Assembly (NCBI RefSeq): GCF_000615945.1
Contig: NZ_BAMO01000021.1
Span: forward strand, 1 to 64,000
Source of the DNA: Caldalkalibacillus mannanilyticus JCM 10596
GTDB lineage: Bacteria; Bacillota; Bacilli; Caldalkalibacillales; JCM-10596
Length of the DNA: 64,000 bases
Direction of reading: 5' to 3'
Part shown: positions 27,969 through 37,237 of the stretch, one piece after another
How the letters are laid out: every line of letters starts with the position of its first letter
How positions within the stretch are numbered: the stretch's first letter is position 1
The notes under the pieces: model-generated
Databases searched by the model: none
The model's input: only the letters and a program-made list of their open reading frames with translations
What the model was told of the DNA's origin: nothing
Program-made: the position numbers and the translations under genes

Positions 27969-29177
27969 TTATTGAACATGGTTAAAGACCTCAAACATAG
28001 GCACCATAATGGCTAAGACGATGACTCCCACGATGGCAGCGAGAAGCACAATCATAAGCGGTTCGATTAATGATTTTAGGGCATCTGTAGCACTTTCTAC
28101 CTCTTTGTCGTAGAAATCGGCTACCTTAGCCAGCATCAAATCGAGAGAGCCTGACTTTTCCCCGATCGCCACCATCTGAGTGACAATGGGAGGAAAGATC
28201 CAATGATTTCTCATCGGGTCAGACAAGGGTTGTCCTCTTTCAAGAGAGGCTCTTGATTCCCTCAGTACCTTGGCAATAACCTCGTTACCAGATACCTTCT
28301 CGACTATGATGAGCGCCTGTAATATTGGCACGGAGCTTTTGAACAATGAACTAAGAGTTCTCATGATTCTAGCAATCGTTGCCTTTTGTAATAATTTCCC
28401 GAATATAGGCAATTTCAATATAACATAATCTAGGTAATATTTACTATAACTTTTTTTGTTTAATAGGATATAAGAACTAACTAACGCTATGGGTAATAGG
28501 AATAAAGACCACCAAAACGTCTGCATCCAAGCACTGACCCCTAAGACAAACTGTGTAATCTTAGGCAGCTCAGCACCGAACCCTTCAAACATCGTCGCAA
28601 AGGTAGGGACGACATTGGTTAGAAGAAAAGCCACCGCCCCCATCGCTACAAAAAGAATAACAATTGGATAGGTCAACGCAGATTTGATTTTTTGTATGGA
28701 ATAGTGCTGTTTTTCAAAATAGACAGCCAGCCGGTCCAATACTTCCTCCAGATTTCCAGATATCTCTCCTGCTTGAACTAAATGAATAAACATCGGAGGA
28801 AAAATTTTCTTATGCTTCTGTGCCGCTTCAGAGAGCGGTTTTCCTGATCGCAAATCCTCTTCCACTTGGAACAACGCTTTTTTTAATGCTTTGCTTTGTG
28901 TTTGACTGGCTAAAATCTTCGTAGCCTCTACTACGGTCACGCCTGCCAGTAGCAGGGTAGAGAATTGGCGTAAATAAATCACAAAATCTTGTAGTTTAAC
29001 AGGATTTCCTATCGTGATTTCTTTATTTAATAAGGTTTCTTGAATCTCATGGATCTCAGAAACAGCAATGCCTTTTCCCCTCAGATCGACGATCGCCTCT
29101 CTTTTCGAGCTACTGATCATTTTTCCTTTACGCGGTTTTCCTTTGGCATCACGGCCGACATATCGAAATTGAGCCAC
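27969..29177 (-). CDS. pilC: Type IV pilus platform protein PilC
   Basis: PilC is the polytopic inner-membrane platform on which the assembly ATPases act. The 402-residue protein has two T2SSF domains, each with a cytoplasmic helical bundle (FSTLLLAGVTVVEATKILAS; LSSLFKSSVPILQALIIVEK) and membrane helices. It follows pilT directly with a one-base overlap. Confidence 0.95.
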   Translation of the reverse strand: MAQFRYVGRDAKGKPRKGKMISSSKREAIVDLRGKGIAVSEIHEIQETLLNKEITIGNPVKLQDFVIYLRQFSTLLLAGVTVVEATKILASQTQSKALKKALFQVEEDLRSGKPLSEAAQKHKKIFPPMFIHLVQAGEISGNLEEVLDRLAVYFEKQHYSIQKIKSALTYPIVILFVAMGAVAFLLTNVVPTFATMFEGFGAELPKITQFVLGVSAWMQTFWWSLFLLPIALVSSYILLNKKSYSKYYLDYVILKLPIFGKLLQKATIARIMRTLSSLFKSSVPILQALIIVEKVSGNEVIAKVLRESRASLERGQPLSDPMRNHWIFPPIVTQMVAIGEKSGSLDLMLAKVADFYDKEVESATDALKSLIEPLMIVLLAAIVGVIVLAIMVPMFEVFNHVQ

Positions 29178-30217
29178 TATGAACTCATCTCCCTCAAATA
29201 AGGTTCAGCTACTTCTCTCGTAATGACTTGATTTTTGATCAAATCTTGAATGGACATTTCTAAGGTATGCATTCCTTGAGCTCGTGCCGTTTGCATGACA
29301 TTAACAAGCTGATGAATTTTTTCATTACGAATCAAATTCGCCACGGCTGGATTATTCACTAATATTTCTGTCGCTACTCTCCTACCGCGACGATCAGCCG
29401 TTGGGAAAAGACGTTGCGAGAGAATGATGAGCAAGACAGAAGCAAGCTGTATTCGAACCTGCGCCTGTTGATTAGGCGGAAACACATCGACAATGCGATC
29501 AATTGTAGATGGAGCATCCGGTGTATGCAGTGTAGCGAGCACTAAATGCCCTGTTTCTGCTGCCGTAATGGCTGTAGAGATGGTTTCTAAATCACGCATC
29601 TCTCCCACAAGAATCACATCAGGGTCCTGTCGTAAAGCCGCTCTCAAGCCATTGGCAAAGCTATCTGTATCTAAACCAATTTCCCGTTGATTGATGATCG
29701 AGTTTTGATGTTTATGCAGGTACTCGATGGGATCCTCTAAGGTGATAATATGTTTTTTCATTTCTGCATTCATATAGCGAATCAAGGAGGCTAAGGTGGT
29801 GGATTTTCCACTGCCTGTTGGTCCAGTAACCAAGATCAAGCCCTGCGACTTTCTGACCATCTTCTGCATGATGTCTGGAATATACAAGGATTCGAAGGGC
29901 GGGATCTCTGATGAAATCATTCGTATGGCGATGGCTTTACTCATCCTTTGATGATAGACGTTCACTCGAAAGCGACTAAGCCCTTCCCTCCCGAATGAGA
30001 AATCGATCTCTCCTTTTTCTACTAGCTTCGCCCATTTTTCTTCATCCATGATGCTCCTTGCCATTTGTTCAGTTTTCTCCGGAGTTAGCTTCTCTTCTTT
30101 CAACTGCTTAAGCTCTCCATTCAATCGAATCACTGGTGGAACTCCCACGGTGAGATGAAGATCGGAAGCTTTTAGTTGACATGCAGTAGACAACAGTCGA
30201 TATAAATGATCATCCAT
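29177..30217 (-). CDS. pilT: Pilus retraction ATPase PilT
   Basis: PilT depolymerises the pilus and drives twitching. The 346-residue protein has Walker A GPTGSGKSTTLASLIR, Walker B DPDVILVGEMRD, the His box HLVLATLHTPDA, and AVANLIRNEKIHQLVNVMQT, the PilT-type C-terminal motif that separates it from PilB. Its presence suggests a retractable pilus and not just a competence pseudopilus. Confidence 0.95.
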   Translation of the reverse strand: MDDHLYRLLSTACQLKASDLHLTVGVPPVIRLNGELKQLKEEKLTPEKTEQMARSIMDEEKWAKLVEKGEIDFSFGREGLSRFRVNVYHQRMSKAIAIRMISSEIPPFESLYIPDIMQKMVRKSQGLILVTGPTGSGKSTTLASLIRYMNAEMKKHIITLEDPIEYLHKHQNSIINQREIGLDTDSFANGLRAALRQDPDVILVGEMRDLETISTAITAAETGHLVLATLHTPDAPSTIDRIVDVFPPNQQAQVRIQLASVLLIILSQRLFPTADRRGRRVATEILVNNPAVANLIRNEKIHQLVNVMQTARAQGMHTLEMSIQDLIKNQVITREVAEPYLREMSS

Positions 30218-30232
30218 TGCTTCTACTCCCCC

Positions 30233-31912
30233 TTAATCACTAATGGCAACCTTCAATACTTCTTCTGTTGTGGTCAAGCCTTCCTTCACCTTTTGCAGAC
30301 CATCATCAAGGAGAAAAATGGTTCCTTTTTCAATCGCTAAATCCCTCAGTTCTCCCATCGTTCCATTATTCATGATCATGCGGCGAACCTCCTCATCGAT
30401 CACCAAGACTTCATGAATGGCAACTCTGCCCTTGTACCCCGTCATATTACAAGCACTGCATCCCTTTCCTCGCAACACCTGCTGAATCTCTATCCCCTTG
30501 CGTTGAAAGATCGTAATCTCCCGTTGCGTAGGTTCATGAGCGGTCTTGCAATCGGGGCATACTCGACGAATAAGGCGCTGGGATACAACCCCTGACAGCG
30601 AGGCGGCAACAAGGAATGGTTCAATTCCCATATCGATTAAGCGGGTCACTGTACTAATTGAATCATTGGTATGAATGGTACTGATAACCAAGTGCCCTGT
30701 TAACGAAGCACGAACCGCAATTTCCGCTGTTTCGGTATCTCGAATCTCACCGACCATAATAATATTGGGATCCTGACGAAGAATGGCACGAAGCCCTTTA
30801 GCAAAGGTCATTCCAACAGCCGAATTGACCTGTACCTGATTAATGCCTTCTAATTGATATTCCACGGGATCCTCTACAGTAATAATGTTGACATCGTCCG
30901 AATTCAAACGATTTAATGCGGCATATAACGTTGAAGATTTCCCTGAACCAGTCGGACCTGTAATAAGAACAATTCCTGTCGGCTGTTCAATCATCTGAAC
31001 AAACCGATCAAAGTTTACCGTACTTAAATTCATTTTGTTCAGATCATTATAGGTACTGCCTAAATCTAGAATACGCATTACAATTTTCTCTCCGTAGACC
31101 GTAGGAAGAGTAGAGATTCGTAAATCAACGGGATGAAATTCAATATTGACCTTAATTCTTCCATCCTGTGGAATACGATACTCTGTAATATTTAGATTTG
31201 CCATAATCTTAATGCGTGCAATAATCATGCTTTGCATATTTTTAGGAAAGGTTCTTTCCGTTCGTAAGACTCCATCCACTCGATACCTTACGAGGACTTT
31301 ATTTTCTTGTGGATCTATATGAATATCACTTGCCTTAAGCTGTACACCATTTAATAAGATCTGATTCACAAGCTTAACCACTGGGGAATCTTCTTCTACT
31401 GCTTCTTGAATTTCTTCCACTGGCTTTTCTTCTTCTAATAGGTCCTCCATACTATGATCATAGTCATAATATTTATTAATCGCTTTAATAATGTCTCCCT
31501 TACTGGCGATCGCTGTTTCGATTTTAAAGCCAGTTGAAAGACGCAGATCATCGATAGCGAAGAAATCCATGGGATCGGTCATGGCAATATATAATCTATC
31601 CCCTTCTTTTTTCAAAGGAATCAACATATTACGCTTGGCGACTTCTTTTGGAACAATGGCTAATATTTTTTTATCAATAGGGTATCTATAGAGACTGACA
31701 TGAGGAATTCCGAGTTGAAACTCCAATACTTCAATTAATCTTTGTTCTGAAATAAAACCAAGATCAAGAAGCGTTTCTCCCAATTTTTTATTTCCTTTTT
31801 CCTTTAAAGCGGTCAGCAATTGTTCTTCTGTAATAAGCCCAGAGTCTACAAGTAGATCTCCTAATCTTTTTCGTTTTGACTTCAAAATGCGGTCACCGCC
31901 TTGCCCTGACAT
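30233..31912 (-). CDS. pilB: Pilus extension ATPase PilB with MshEN domain
   Basis: PilB powers pilus polymerisation. The 559-residue protein has an N-terminal MshEN-type domain with two successive motifs (about residues 16-65) of the pattern [R/K]LG..L...G......L...L..x, the second ending in Gln. Such domains bind c-di-GMP. The ATPase core has GPTGSGKSSTLYAALN, DPNIIMVGEIRDTETAE and HLVISTIHTNDS. The zinc cysteines CPDC and CSAC are present. The start may be ATG 31912 or the TTG at 31885. A diguanylate cyclase lies in the same locus. Confidence 0.95.
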   Translation of the reverse strand: MSGQGGDRILKSKRKRLGDLLVDSGLITEEQLLTALKEKGNKKLGETLLDLGFISEQRLIEVLEFQLGIPHVSLYRYPIDKKILAIVPKEVAKRNMLIPLKKEGDRLYIAMTDPMDFFAIDDLRLSTGFKIETAIASKGDIIKAINKYYDYDHSMEDLLEEEKPVEEIQEAVEEDSPVVKLVNQILLNGVQLKASDIHIDPQENKVLVRYRVDGVLRTERTFPKNMQSMIIARIKIMANLNITEYRIPQDGRIKVNIEFHPVDLRISTLPTVYGEKIVMRILDLGSTYNDLNKMNLSTVNFDRFVQMIEQPTGIVLITGPTGSGKSSTLYAALNRLNSDDVNIITVEDPVEYQLEGINQVQVNSAVGMTFAKGLRAILRQDPNIIMVGEIRDTETAEIAVRASLTGHLVISTIHTNDSISTVTRLIDMGIEPFLVAASLSGVVSQRLIRRVCPDCKTAHEPTQREITIFQRKGIEIQQVLRGKGCSACNMTGYKGRVAIHEVLVIDEEVRRMIMNNGTMGELRDLAIEKGTIFLLDDGLQKVKEGLTTTEEVLKVAISD

Positions 31913-31980
31913 CTGTGATTTGTTCTATAATAACTTCATCGGTTATTCCAGCAGGGAATTAAAGCGGGAAAGAAAACCTT

Positions 31981-33420
31981 CTAGTTCTCTTTGCTGGGAT
32001 ATGTGACCAATAAATTTTGGATTTCTCCTTCTACAGGCAGAAATGAACTAGTATCTATTTGACTGTGCGTTACTTTGGACCCACCATCAGCGAAAAAAGA
32101 ATGAGCAATCACCGCACCTAGTACGTTTCCCCCATTTCGTATCTGGACATGTGCATGGGGAGCATACATCACTTGAGCACGAACATAAGCTCCTCCTAGA
32201 ATTCGAAGACTATTGCCTCCCGTAATAATATTTCCTTGAAAGCCTCCGCCTTGCTCCATTACAATGGTGGCATTTTGGGCATAAAATGAGCCGAAAATCT
32301 TCTGTGCTCCCCCTAAAACAAAACTCTGTGCAGGAGTAGTGGCTTTTAGAAAAATATTTAGATTTTCTGTCTTATTGTCTTGATTCGTGTTGATTGTGCT
32401 TCCACTGCCCATCGTGATGCTCTCATTGACATAGATTGTTAGCTTTCCAGAACCGATTATTTTGACATGACCGGTTATGATATCCAGCTTATCTACTACC
32501 ATTTTACGATCCTGATTCCCCACATTGATGTTTAAGGTAAAGTTGCTATCAATGATTACTTCGGAAAAAGACAAATCCTGTGTTAGATCCAAAGTATACT
32601 TATCTACTGCCGAATTATTGATCTGGAGCCTCCCATTAGAAATAACTGGATATCCATTATGAATTCGGTTAGCTGCGCGTGGTAATGTTGGGAATTCAGG
32701 AAATGGAGGAAGAGGATAGCTTCTCGGTTGGATTAAGGGAATTGGATTGGGAACTGTCATCCATGCTTCCTTAAGTACAACCTCATTTCCACCACCAGGT
32801 CCAACATAGATCGAATCTCCATGACGGACACCTGCTCCTCCGGAAAATTTCACAGAATGAGTGGCTGTAGAGTTAGTTCCCATATCTCCATTAATGATCG
32901 CTCCTCCAGCCAAGGAAATAGATTGCATCGAAAACAAAGCCATATCTGTAGGAAAACGGTGTTGATGACCCCAATTCAATTCCACGTTTTTTTCCAACAC
33001 TCTGGTGCGCTGATCGATCGTTCCCTTGGAAATGATTTTGTACTTACCACGTTGCATCTTTTCGACTTTCACTTCGGCTTGCGGTCTTTTGCCAAAAGAG
33101 ATTTCAAAGGAGTCCAGAATAGTTGGCTGTGCAAAATAATGCTCGGCTTGTTGAAAGAAGTTATCTTCCCCCACACTAGATTGGTAAATCTCCAACACCT
33201 TCTCTTGCATCTCTTGTACCTTGTAGTTCACCCCTGCTTCAGCGATATAATAAACAGCTTGATACTCTCGTTCAATTGAGCTTAATCTAACATTGTGTAG
33301 TGTTGCCCCTAAAAGAGATACTCCAAGAATCGAAATGACCACGACAAGCAGCAAGACTAGAACCAAAGCAGAGCCCTTATTGTTATTGAAATATGAAGGT
33401 ACATCATAGATTCGTTTCAA
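31981..33420 (-). CDS. PilX-like pilus-associated protein with beta-repeat domain (operon copy)
   Basis: The 479-residue protein has a short leader, a hydrophobic helix (about 15-37) preceded by NNNKGSA, and a PilX N-terminal region (ERE..AVYYIAEAGVNY). The C-terminal half (about 150-460) is Gly/Asn/Ile/Val-rich with repeated short strands, for example SISLAGGAIINGDMG and GNIITGGNSLRILGGAYVRA. These resemble bactofilin-like or right-handed beta-helix repeats. The family lacks Glu5. I infer a tip or adhesin component exported with the two minor pilins encoded upstream. Confidence 0.75.
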   Translation of the reverse strand: MKRIYDVPSYFNNNKGSALVLVLLLVVVISILGVSLLGATLHNVRLSSIEREYQAVYYIAEAGVNYKVQEMQEKVLEIYQSSVGEDNFFQQAEHYFAQPTILDSFEISFGKRPQAEVKVEKMQRGKYKIISKGTIDQRTRVLEKNVELNWGHQHRFPTDMALFSMQSISLAGGAIINGDMGTNSTATHSVKFSGGAGVRHGDSIYVGPGGGNEVVLKEAWMTVPNPIPLIQPRSYPLPPFPEFPTLPRAANRIHNGYPVISNGRLQINNSAVDKYTLDLTQDLSFSEVIIDSNFTLNINVGNQDRKMVVDKLDIITGHVKIIGSGKLTIYVNESITMGSGSTINTNQDNKTENLNIFLKATTPAQSFVLGGAQKIFGSFYAQNATIVMEQGGGFQGNIITGGNSLRILGGAYVRAQVMYAPHAHVQIRNGGNVLGAVIAHSFFADGGSKVTHSQIDTSSFLPVEGEIQNLLVTYPSKEN

Positions 33421-33431
33421 GACTCATCCTC

Positions 33432-33857
33432 CTACTGCCTTAGATATATTTCTGTCGCTATAGAAGCGGCTTGACCACTAGAGTGAGCTGTACTTGTCAG
33501 TTCAATTAGGACTTTATTACCGTCTTTCTCAACCTTCCACGTTGCCAAGTCCCGAAAGATGACTTGTCCATTTAGTACCAGCCCTTGGCTAGTAACTCGA
33601 TATTGATCCGCCCCATTAATGATTAGCGTTTCTCCTGAAACGTGGACACTCTCTGCACTGCGAATGACTTTGGTTATTTGATTCATCGCTACTCTAACAC
33701 TTCCTTGCTTCTCGACCCAGCTTGTCTGATCCATAAAATTCTTTTGACCAAAGAAATGTATAGAACTAACCAAAAGCAGTAATAAACTCAATATAGAAAA
33801 AGCGGCCAGCACTTCTACTAAGGTCATTCCTTGATTACCCTTTATATGCTGAGTCAT
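33432..33857 (-). CDS. Minor pilin, PilW/ComGF-like (operon copy)
   Basis: The 141-residue protein has the prepilin leader HIKGNQG before MTLVEVLAAFSILSLLLLLV, with Glu5. The small domain has the VRVAMNQITKVIRSAESVHV segment typical of PilW/GspJ-type minor pilins. It lies between the PilV-like and PilX-like genes, with gaps of 1 and 11 bases. Confidence 0.8.
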   Translation of the reverse strand: MTQHIKGNQGMTLVEVLAAFSILSLLLLLVSSIHFFGQKNFMDQTSWVEKQGSVRVAMNQITKVIRSAESVHVSGETLIINGADQYRVTSQGLVLNGQVIFRDLATWKVEKDGNKVLIELTSTAHSSGQAASIATEIYLRQ

Positions 33858-33858
33858 C

Positions 33859-34305
33859 TTAATTCCTCCACAATAGGATGGTTTCCATTTGAGCTTCCAA
33901 TTTCATAGAAGGAGCATCATATACTTTTACCAATGCCTTCACAAGATCACCAGAATAAGCCGATGACATAAACTCTATCCTTACATGAAAATCTTCTGTT
34001 GTTTTGCTGTACCTATAGTCCTGTCCAGATAGAAGCACGAATTCTGTAAATCCTTCATTCTTCAAAGACAAAAGTGCGACAGAGAATTCATATGTTTCAC
34101 TTAGATAATAAAGATGTTCCATTTTCTTTTGGGCTACATAGTTCGCATCAACCATTGTCTGTGCAACTCGATTCGTATTGGCTGATTGAATATACATGGT
34201 TAAGAAGGGACCTATGATAATACTGATGATCACTAGAGCAGCTAGAACCTCAATAAGAGTAAATCCATTTTCAGAGCGGAGAAGCTCCTTTTTATCTCTC
34301 TTCAA
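33859..34305 (-). CDS. Minor pilin, PilV-like (operon copy)
   Basis: The 148-residue protein has the leader ending RSENG, then FTLIEVLAALVIISIIIGPF with Glu5. The following MVDANYVAQKKMEHLYYL is typical of PilV/GspI-type minor pilins. It is the first gene of the minus-strand pilus operon, which appears to run from here to pilO. Confidence 0.82.
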   Translation of the reverse strand: MKRDKKELLRSENGFTLIEVLAALVIISIIIGPFLTMYIQSANTNRVAQTMVDANYVAQKKMEHLYYLSETYEFSVALLSLKNEGFTEFVLLSGQDYRYSKTTEDFHVRIEFMSSAYSGDLVKALVKVYDAPSMKLEAQMETILLWRN

Positions 34306-34368
34306 ATGACCATCCCCTTTTGTTCAGCATCTAGATTTTTGATGTTTTTTCTGATGCAGTCCTATAAA

Positions 34369-34396
34369 ATATCGGTTGTGTCGAGCTGGTTTTTCA
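34369..34396 (-). promoter_or_regulatory. Sigma-D-like promoter of the pilus operon
   Basis: On the minus strand TGAA, a 16-base spacer and ACCGATAT resemble the sigma-D consensus TAAA-N15-GCCGATAT. It faces the first gene of the pilus operon, about 60 bases upstream of ATG 34305, and mirrors the plus-strand site at 34405-34432. Confidence 0.5.
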
Positions 34397-34404
34397 GTGA
34401 CTAG

Positions 34405-34432
34405 TCAATTCTACACTCCTGTTTACCGATAT
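34405..34432 (+). promoter_or_regulatory. Sigma-D-like promoter of the second minor-pilin triplet
   Basis: TCAA, a 16-base spacer and ACCGATAT on the plus strand. The -10-like octamer is identical to that of the opposing promoter, and the -35-like elements of the two are eight bases apart. Confidence 0.5.
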
Positions 34433-34497
34433 AAAGGGTATATGTAAGTTTTGGAATCAAGTATATTGATCTCAATTCTCTTAGAGGTGGAAAAAAC

Positions 34498-34962
34498 ATG
34501 AAGGTAATGAAGAATCAACGAGGACTTACTTTAGTGGAGCTATTAGCAGCGCTTGTCATTCTTTCGATCATTTCTCTTTCGCTCTTTACTTTTTTTATCC
34601 AAGCAAGCAGCTACAACACACAGAATAAAAATAAGCTTGTGGCTATCAATATTGCGAGGGGAGTGACAGAAAGACTGAATGATTATACAGAGATTAAGGA
34701 AGCGGAGTCCAAAGGAAGCTTTACCTACGAGCGTTGTCTTTCCTCTGGAGGGAACAACGAGTATTGTACTAGCTTGTACAGGACAACGATTAATAATCTA
34801 ACCTATCATATTGAAATTATTGTTGAGGACCATCAAACAACAGGGCAGTTTCACTTGCCTAATGGAAGTCTCTTAACCCAAGGGATAGGCTATTCTAGTC
34901 AAATTCGGGTACTGTTGCAGGATCAAATCTTAGCAGAGCTTGGGAGCGTGATTCAAGAATGA
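34498..34962 (+). CDS. Minor pilin, PilV-like (divergent copy)
   Basis: The 154-residue protein starts at ATG 34498 behind AGAGGTGG. The leader ends KNQRG, then LTLVELLAALVILSIISLSL with Glu5. Two cysteines (C-L-S-S-G-G-N-N-E-Y-C) could form a disulfide loop. It opens the plus-strand triplet and shares plan, but not close sequence, with the minus-strand PilV-like protein. Confidence 0.8.
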   Translation: MKVMKNQRGLTLVELLAALVILSIISLSLFTFFIQASSYNTQNKNKLVAINIARGVTERLNDYTEIKEAESKGSFTYERCLSSGGNNEYCTSLYRTTINNLTYHIEIIVEDHQTTGQFHLPNGSLLTQGIGYSSQIRVLLQDQILAELGSVIQE

Positions 34963-35468
34963 ATCAAAAGTTGGTCATACGTATCCTCACTAGCCAACGA
35001 GGGCTTACCCTTGTCGAGCTCTTAGCCGTGCTGGTGCTTTTCTCGATGATTACGGGTCTGATTACCAGTATGATTATCAGCGGAATGAACCAGTACAAAA
35101 AAATCAATGCAGAAGCCTTGATTCGTGATGAAGCTGATCTTGTTATGACACAGCTTATGAATCATTTATATATGGCACATCGAGCGGAAAGCATGAGTAG
35201 TCCAGCAGGCACAAATCAATCATTGCTTAAGGTCACAAAAACCACTGGAGAGATTCTTACGATCGGGTTTAATCATACAACTGGCACCGCCGTTATTGAT
35301 GGAGCCAATATCCTTTCTCCTCATTTCTCACAGGAGGCTTCGACGATCAGCTATGAGCCAGCCTCCCATTCCATCGTGATTCACTTAAATCTGCGGCATC
35401 ATCAGATCTCCCTGCCTTCACCCATGATCTTAGAAAGTCGCATTCATTTGCTTAGAATTGATGAATAG
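34959..35468 (+). CDS. Minor pilin, PilW-like (divergent copy)
   Basis: The 169-residue protein overlaps the preceding gene by four bases (ATGA). Its leader ends TSQRG, then LTLVELLAVLVLFSMITGLI with Glu5. The later ADLVMTQLMNHLYMAHRAES region is PilW/ComGF-like. It is translationally coupled to the genes on both sides. Confidence 0.8.
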   Translation: MNQKLVIRILTSQRGLTLVELLAVLVLFSMITGLITSMIISGMNQYKKINAEALIRDEADLVMTQLMNHLYMAHRAESMSSPAGTNQSLLKVTKTTGEILTIGFNHTTGTAVIDGANILSPHFSQEASTISYEPASHSIVIHLNLRHHQISLPSPMILESRIHLLRIDE

Positions 35469-35470
35469 AG

Positions 35471-37186
35471 GTGTCAACAATGAAATGGCTACAAAACGAG
35501 CGTGGCTCGGCTCTTCTCTTGGTTTTATTGATGACTATTATTTTTGCCATAATAGGGCTTTCTCTCATAAGCAGTTCACTAAATGGTGCTCAAAGAAATG
35601 CTTTTCGTGAAGGGGATACGGTCGCCCTATATCAAGCGAAGAAAGGAATCGAACACTTTGAAGAACACTGGCAGAAATTTAATGCTTCATTAGCCAGCTT
35701 ACCTGATCTAACAGAGGAAACTGCCAGTATGGCAATTAGTCAATTCTTAAACCAATACCCGCGTACCTTTACCCAACCCTTAGGCTCGGCTGAAGTGGAG
35801 ATCAAACATATTCACTCTCCTGTCCCATATACGTATCAAGTGGACGTTCAGTCTATCGGAGAAGATCAAACAGGGAACAGAAAAAAAACAATCACTCAAA
35901 CGTTTAGAATAGAAATCGTCAGTGCTCCTGAACAGCTAAAATACGCTGTGGGAGCAACAGGAGATTTATTTCTGCATGGGGCAGCTTCCATTGTGGGAGA
36001 TATCTATGTCAGAAGGAATTTGATTACTGTTAATAAAGGGTACTTTAGTGTGGGAAGCACAGCCTATTGGCAAAACACCGATCGCCCTTCAATAGAATCC
36101 TTGACTCCAGGAGTTCGGGCTGGGCTGACTCTAGGAGGGAAAATTTATAGAATTACGAATACAGAAATTGGACAATTAACAACAACCACAAGTTATCAGA
36201 ATCATTCGGGACTAAGTCTTTCACCAGTAAAGCATGAGGACGCACCTGCAAAGTATCTCCCTATTGCACACGAAAACATTCATCAGGTTTTCAAGCTACC
36301 CTTCTACCCTGAAATCGTGGAGCAAACTGTTTTTTTTAGTGATGTTCCTATTGCCGAGAATAGAAGTAGATACCTTTTAAGTCAAACGACCATGACTATT
36401 GATGGAGAAACAATAACGGCTACCCCTTCTAATGCAACATCCTTTACAGGAAACCATTCAGCCCTTGCCATTCGCGCGGAGAATTCAGGGGACATTACCA
36501 TACAGAGTGCTTCATTTAACCGTTTTTCTACTTTGGAGCGCTCAGGAACCAAAGGAAAAATCACCATCAACGGAACGGAGTTGGTTGATTTTGGGAAGGG
36601 AGCCTTCATTGATGGAGATGTGAATATAAAAGGGAGTCCTAAAATCCGTGGTCCCCTATTCATCACTGGAAACTTAACCATCGATAGTGCGGATGTTCAA
36701 TTTGACTCCACAATCTATGTTCTGAAAGAAACGGAGATTAAAGAATCCAAGATTAGTGGCATGCGGATGTTCAATCCAGATGGAACTCCCTACTATACAA
36801 GTCTTGTTCTATTTGGAAAACAAAAAGTAAGAATCTATAATACTAATTTGTATTTGGAATCCCCTTTAACTACTGAGCAGAAGCTAAGAGCGTTCTTATA
36901 CTCGGAAGAACATATTGAAATCTTTGGGGTGGGCTCAAACATTTCAATAGTGGGTGGGATTTTTGGTAGGAATGTGATCTTTAATGCCGTGAAAGGAAAC
37001 ACTTATGGAACCAGCAGAGCAGGTTACATTGAATTCGGAGGTCGTTGGTTCGAACCCAATCAAACCAATATTCCCACCAATCGTTCTCGCCTGCGAATTG
37101 AATATAATAAAGAACTGATCCAGAATCCTCCTCCAGGTCTACCACCCAGTGTGAATTTTAAGCGAGTGAATACTAGAATAGAGTAA
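35471..37186 (+). CDS. PilX-like pilus-associated protein with beta-repeat domain (divergent copy)
   Basis: The 571-residue protein has an N-terminal hydrophobic helix (about 13-36) preceded by QNERGSA and a PilX-like N-terminal region with ALYQAKKGIEHFEEHW. The rest is beta-rich with bactofilin-like strands such as GAFIDGDVNIKGSPKIRGPL. It is the counterpart of the 479-residue protein in the operon but larger and clearly diverged. A start within a few codons of 35471 fits (GTG or the ATG at 35480). I infer a tip or adhesin role. Confidence 0.75.
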   Translation: MSTMKWLQNERGSALLLVLLMTIIFAIIGLSLISSSLNGAQRNAFREGDTVALYQAKKGIEHFEEHWQKFNASLASLPDLTEETASMAISQFLNQYPRTFTQPLGSAEVEIKHIHSPVPYTYQVDVQSIGEDQTGNRKKTITQTFRIEIVSAPEQLKYAVGATGDLFLHGAASIVGDIYVRRNLITVNKGYFSVGSTAYWQNTDRPSIESLTPGVRAGLTLGGKIYRITNTEIGQLTTTTSYQNHSGLSLSPVKHEDAPAKYLPIAHENIHQVFKLPFYPEIVEQTVFFSDVPIAENRSRYLLSQTTMTIDGETITATPSNATSFTGNHSALAIRAENSGDITIQSASFNRFSTLERSGTKGKITINGTELVDFGKGAFIDGDVNIKGSPKIRGPLFITGNLTIDSADVQFDSTIYVLKETEIKESKISGMRMFNPDGTPYYTSLVLFGKQKVRIYNTNLYLESPLTTEQKLRAFLYSEEHIEIFGVGSNISIVGGIFGRNVIFNAVKGNTYGTSRAGYIEFGGRWFEPNQTNIPTNRSRLRIEYNKELIQNPPPGLPPSVNFKRVNTRIE

Positions 37187-37189
37187 AAT

Positions 37190-37234
37190 AAAGCGCTTGT
37201 ATGTGAAGATTTCTCTCACTACAAGCGCTTTTTC
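37190..37234 (+). terminator. Bidirectional terminator between convergent genes
   Basis: AAAGCGCTTGTA pairs with TACAAGCGCTTT around an 18-base loop, with T runs on both strands. It separates the second PilX-like gene from the diguanylate cyclase. Confidence 0.9.
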
Positions 37235-37237
37235 CTT

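Noticed and set aside
34306-34497. c-di-GMP riboswitch sought upstream of the pilus genes
   Set aside because: No GEMM-type core is visible in the divergent region; only promoter-like elements are seen.
37190-37234. Inverted repeat considered as an insertion-sequence end or attachment site
   Set aside because: It is a typical bidirectional terminator between convergent genes, with T runs on both sides and no second copy seen.
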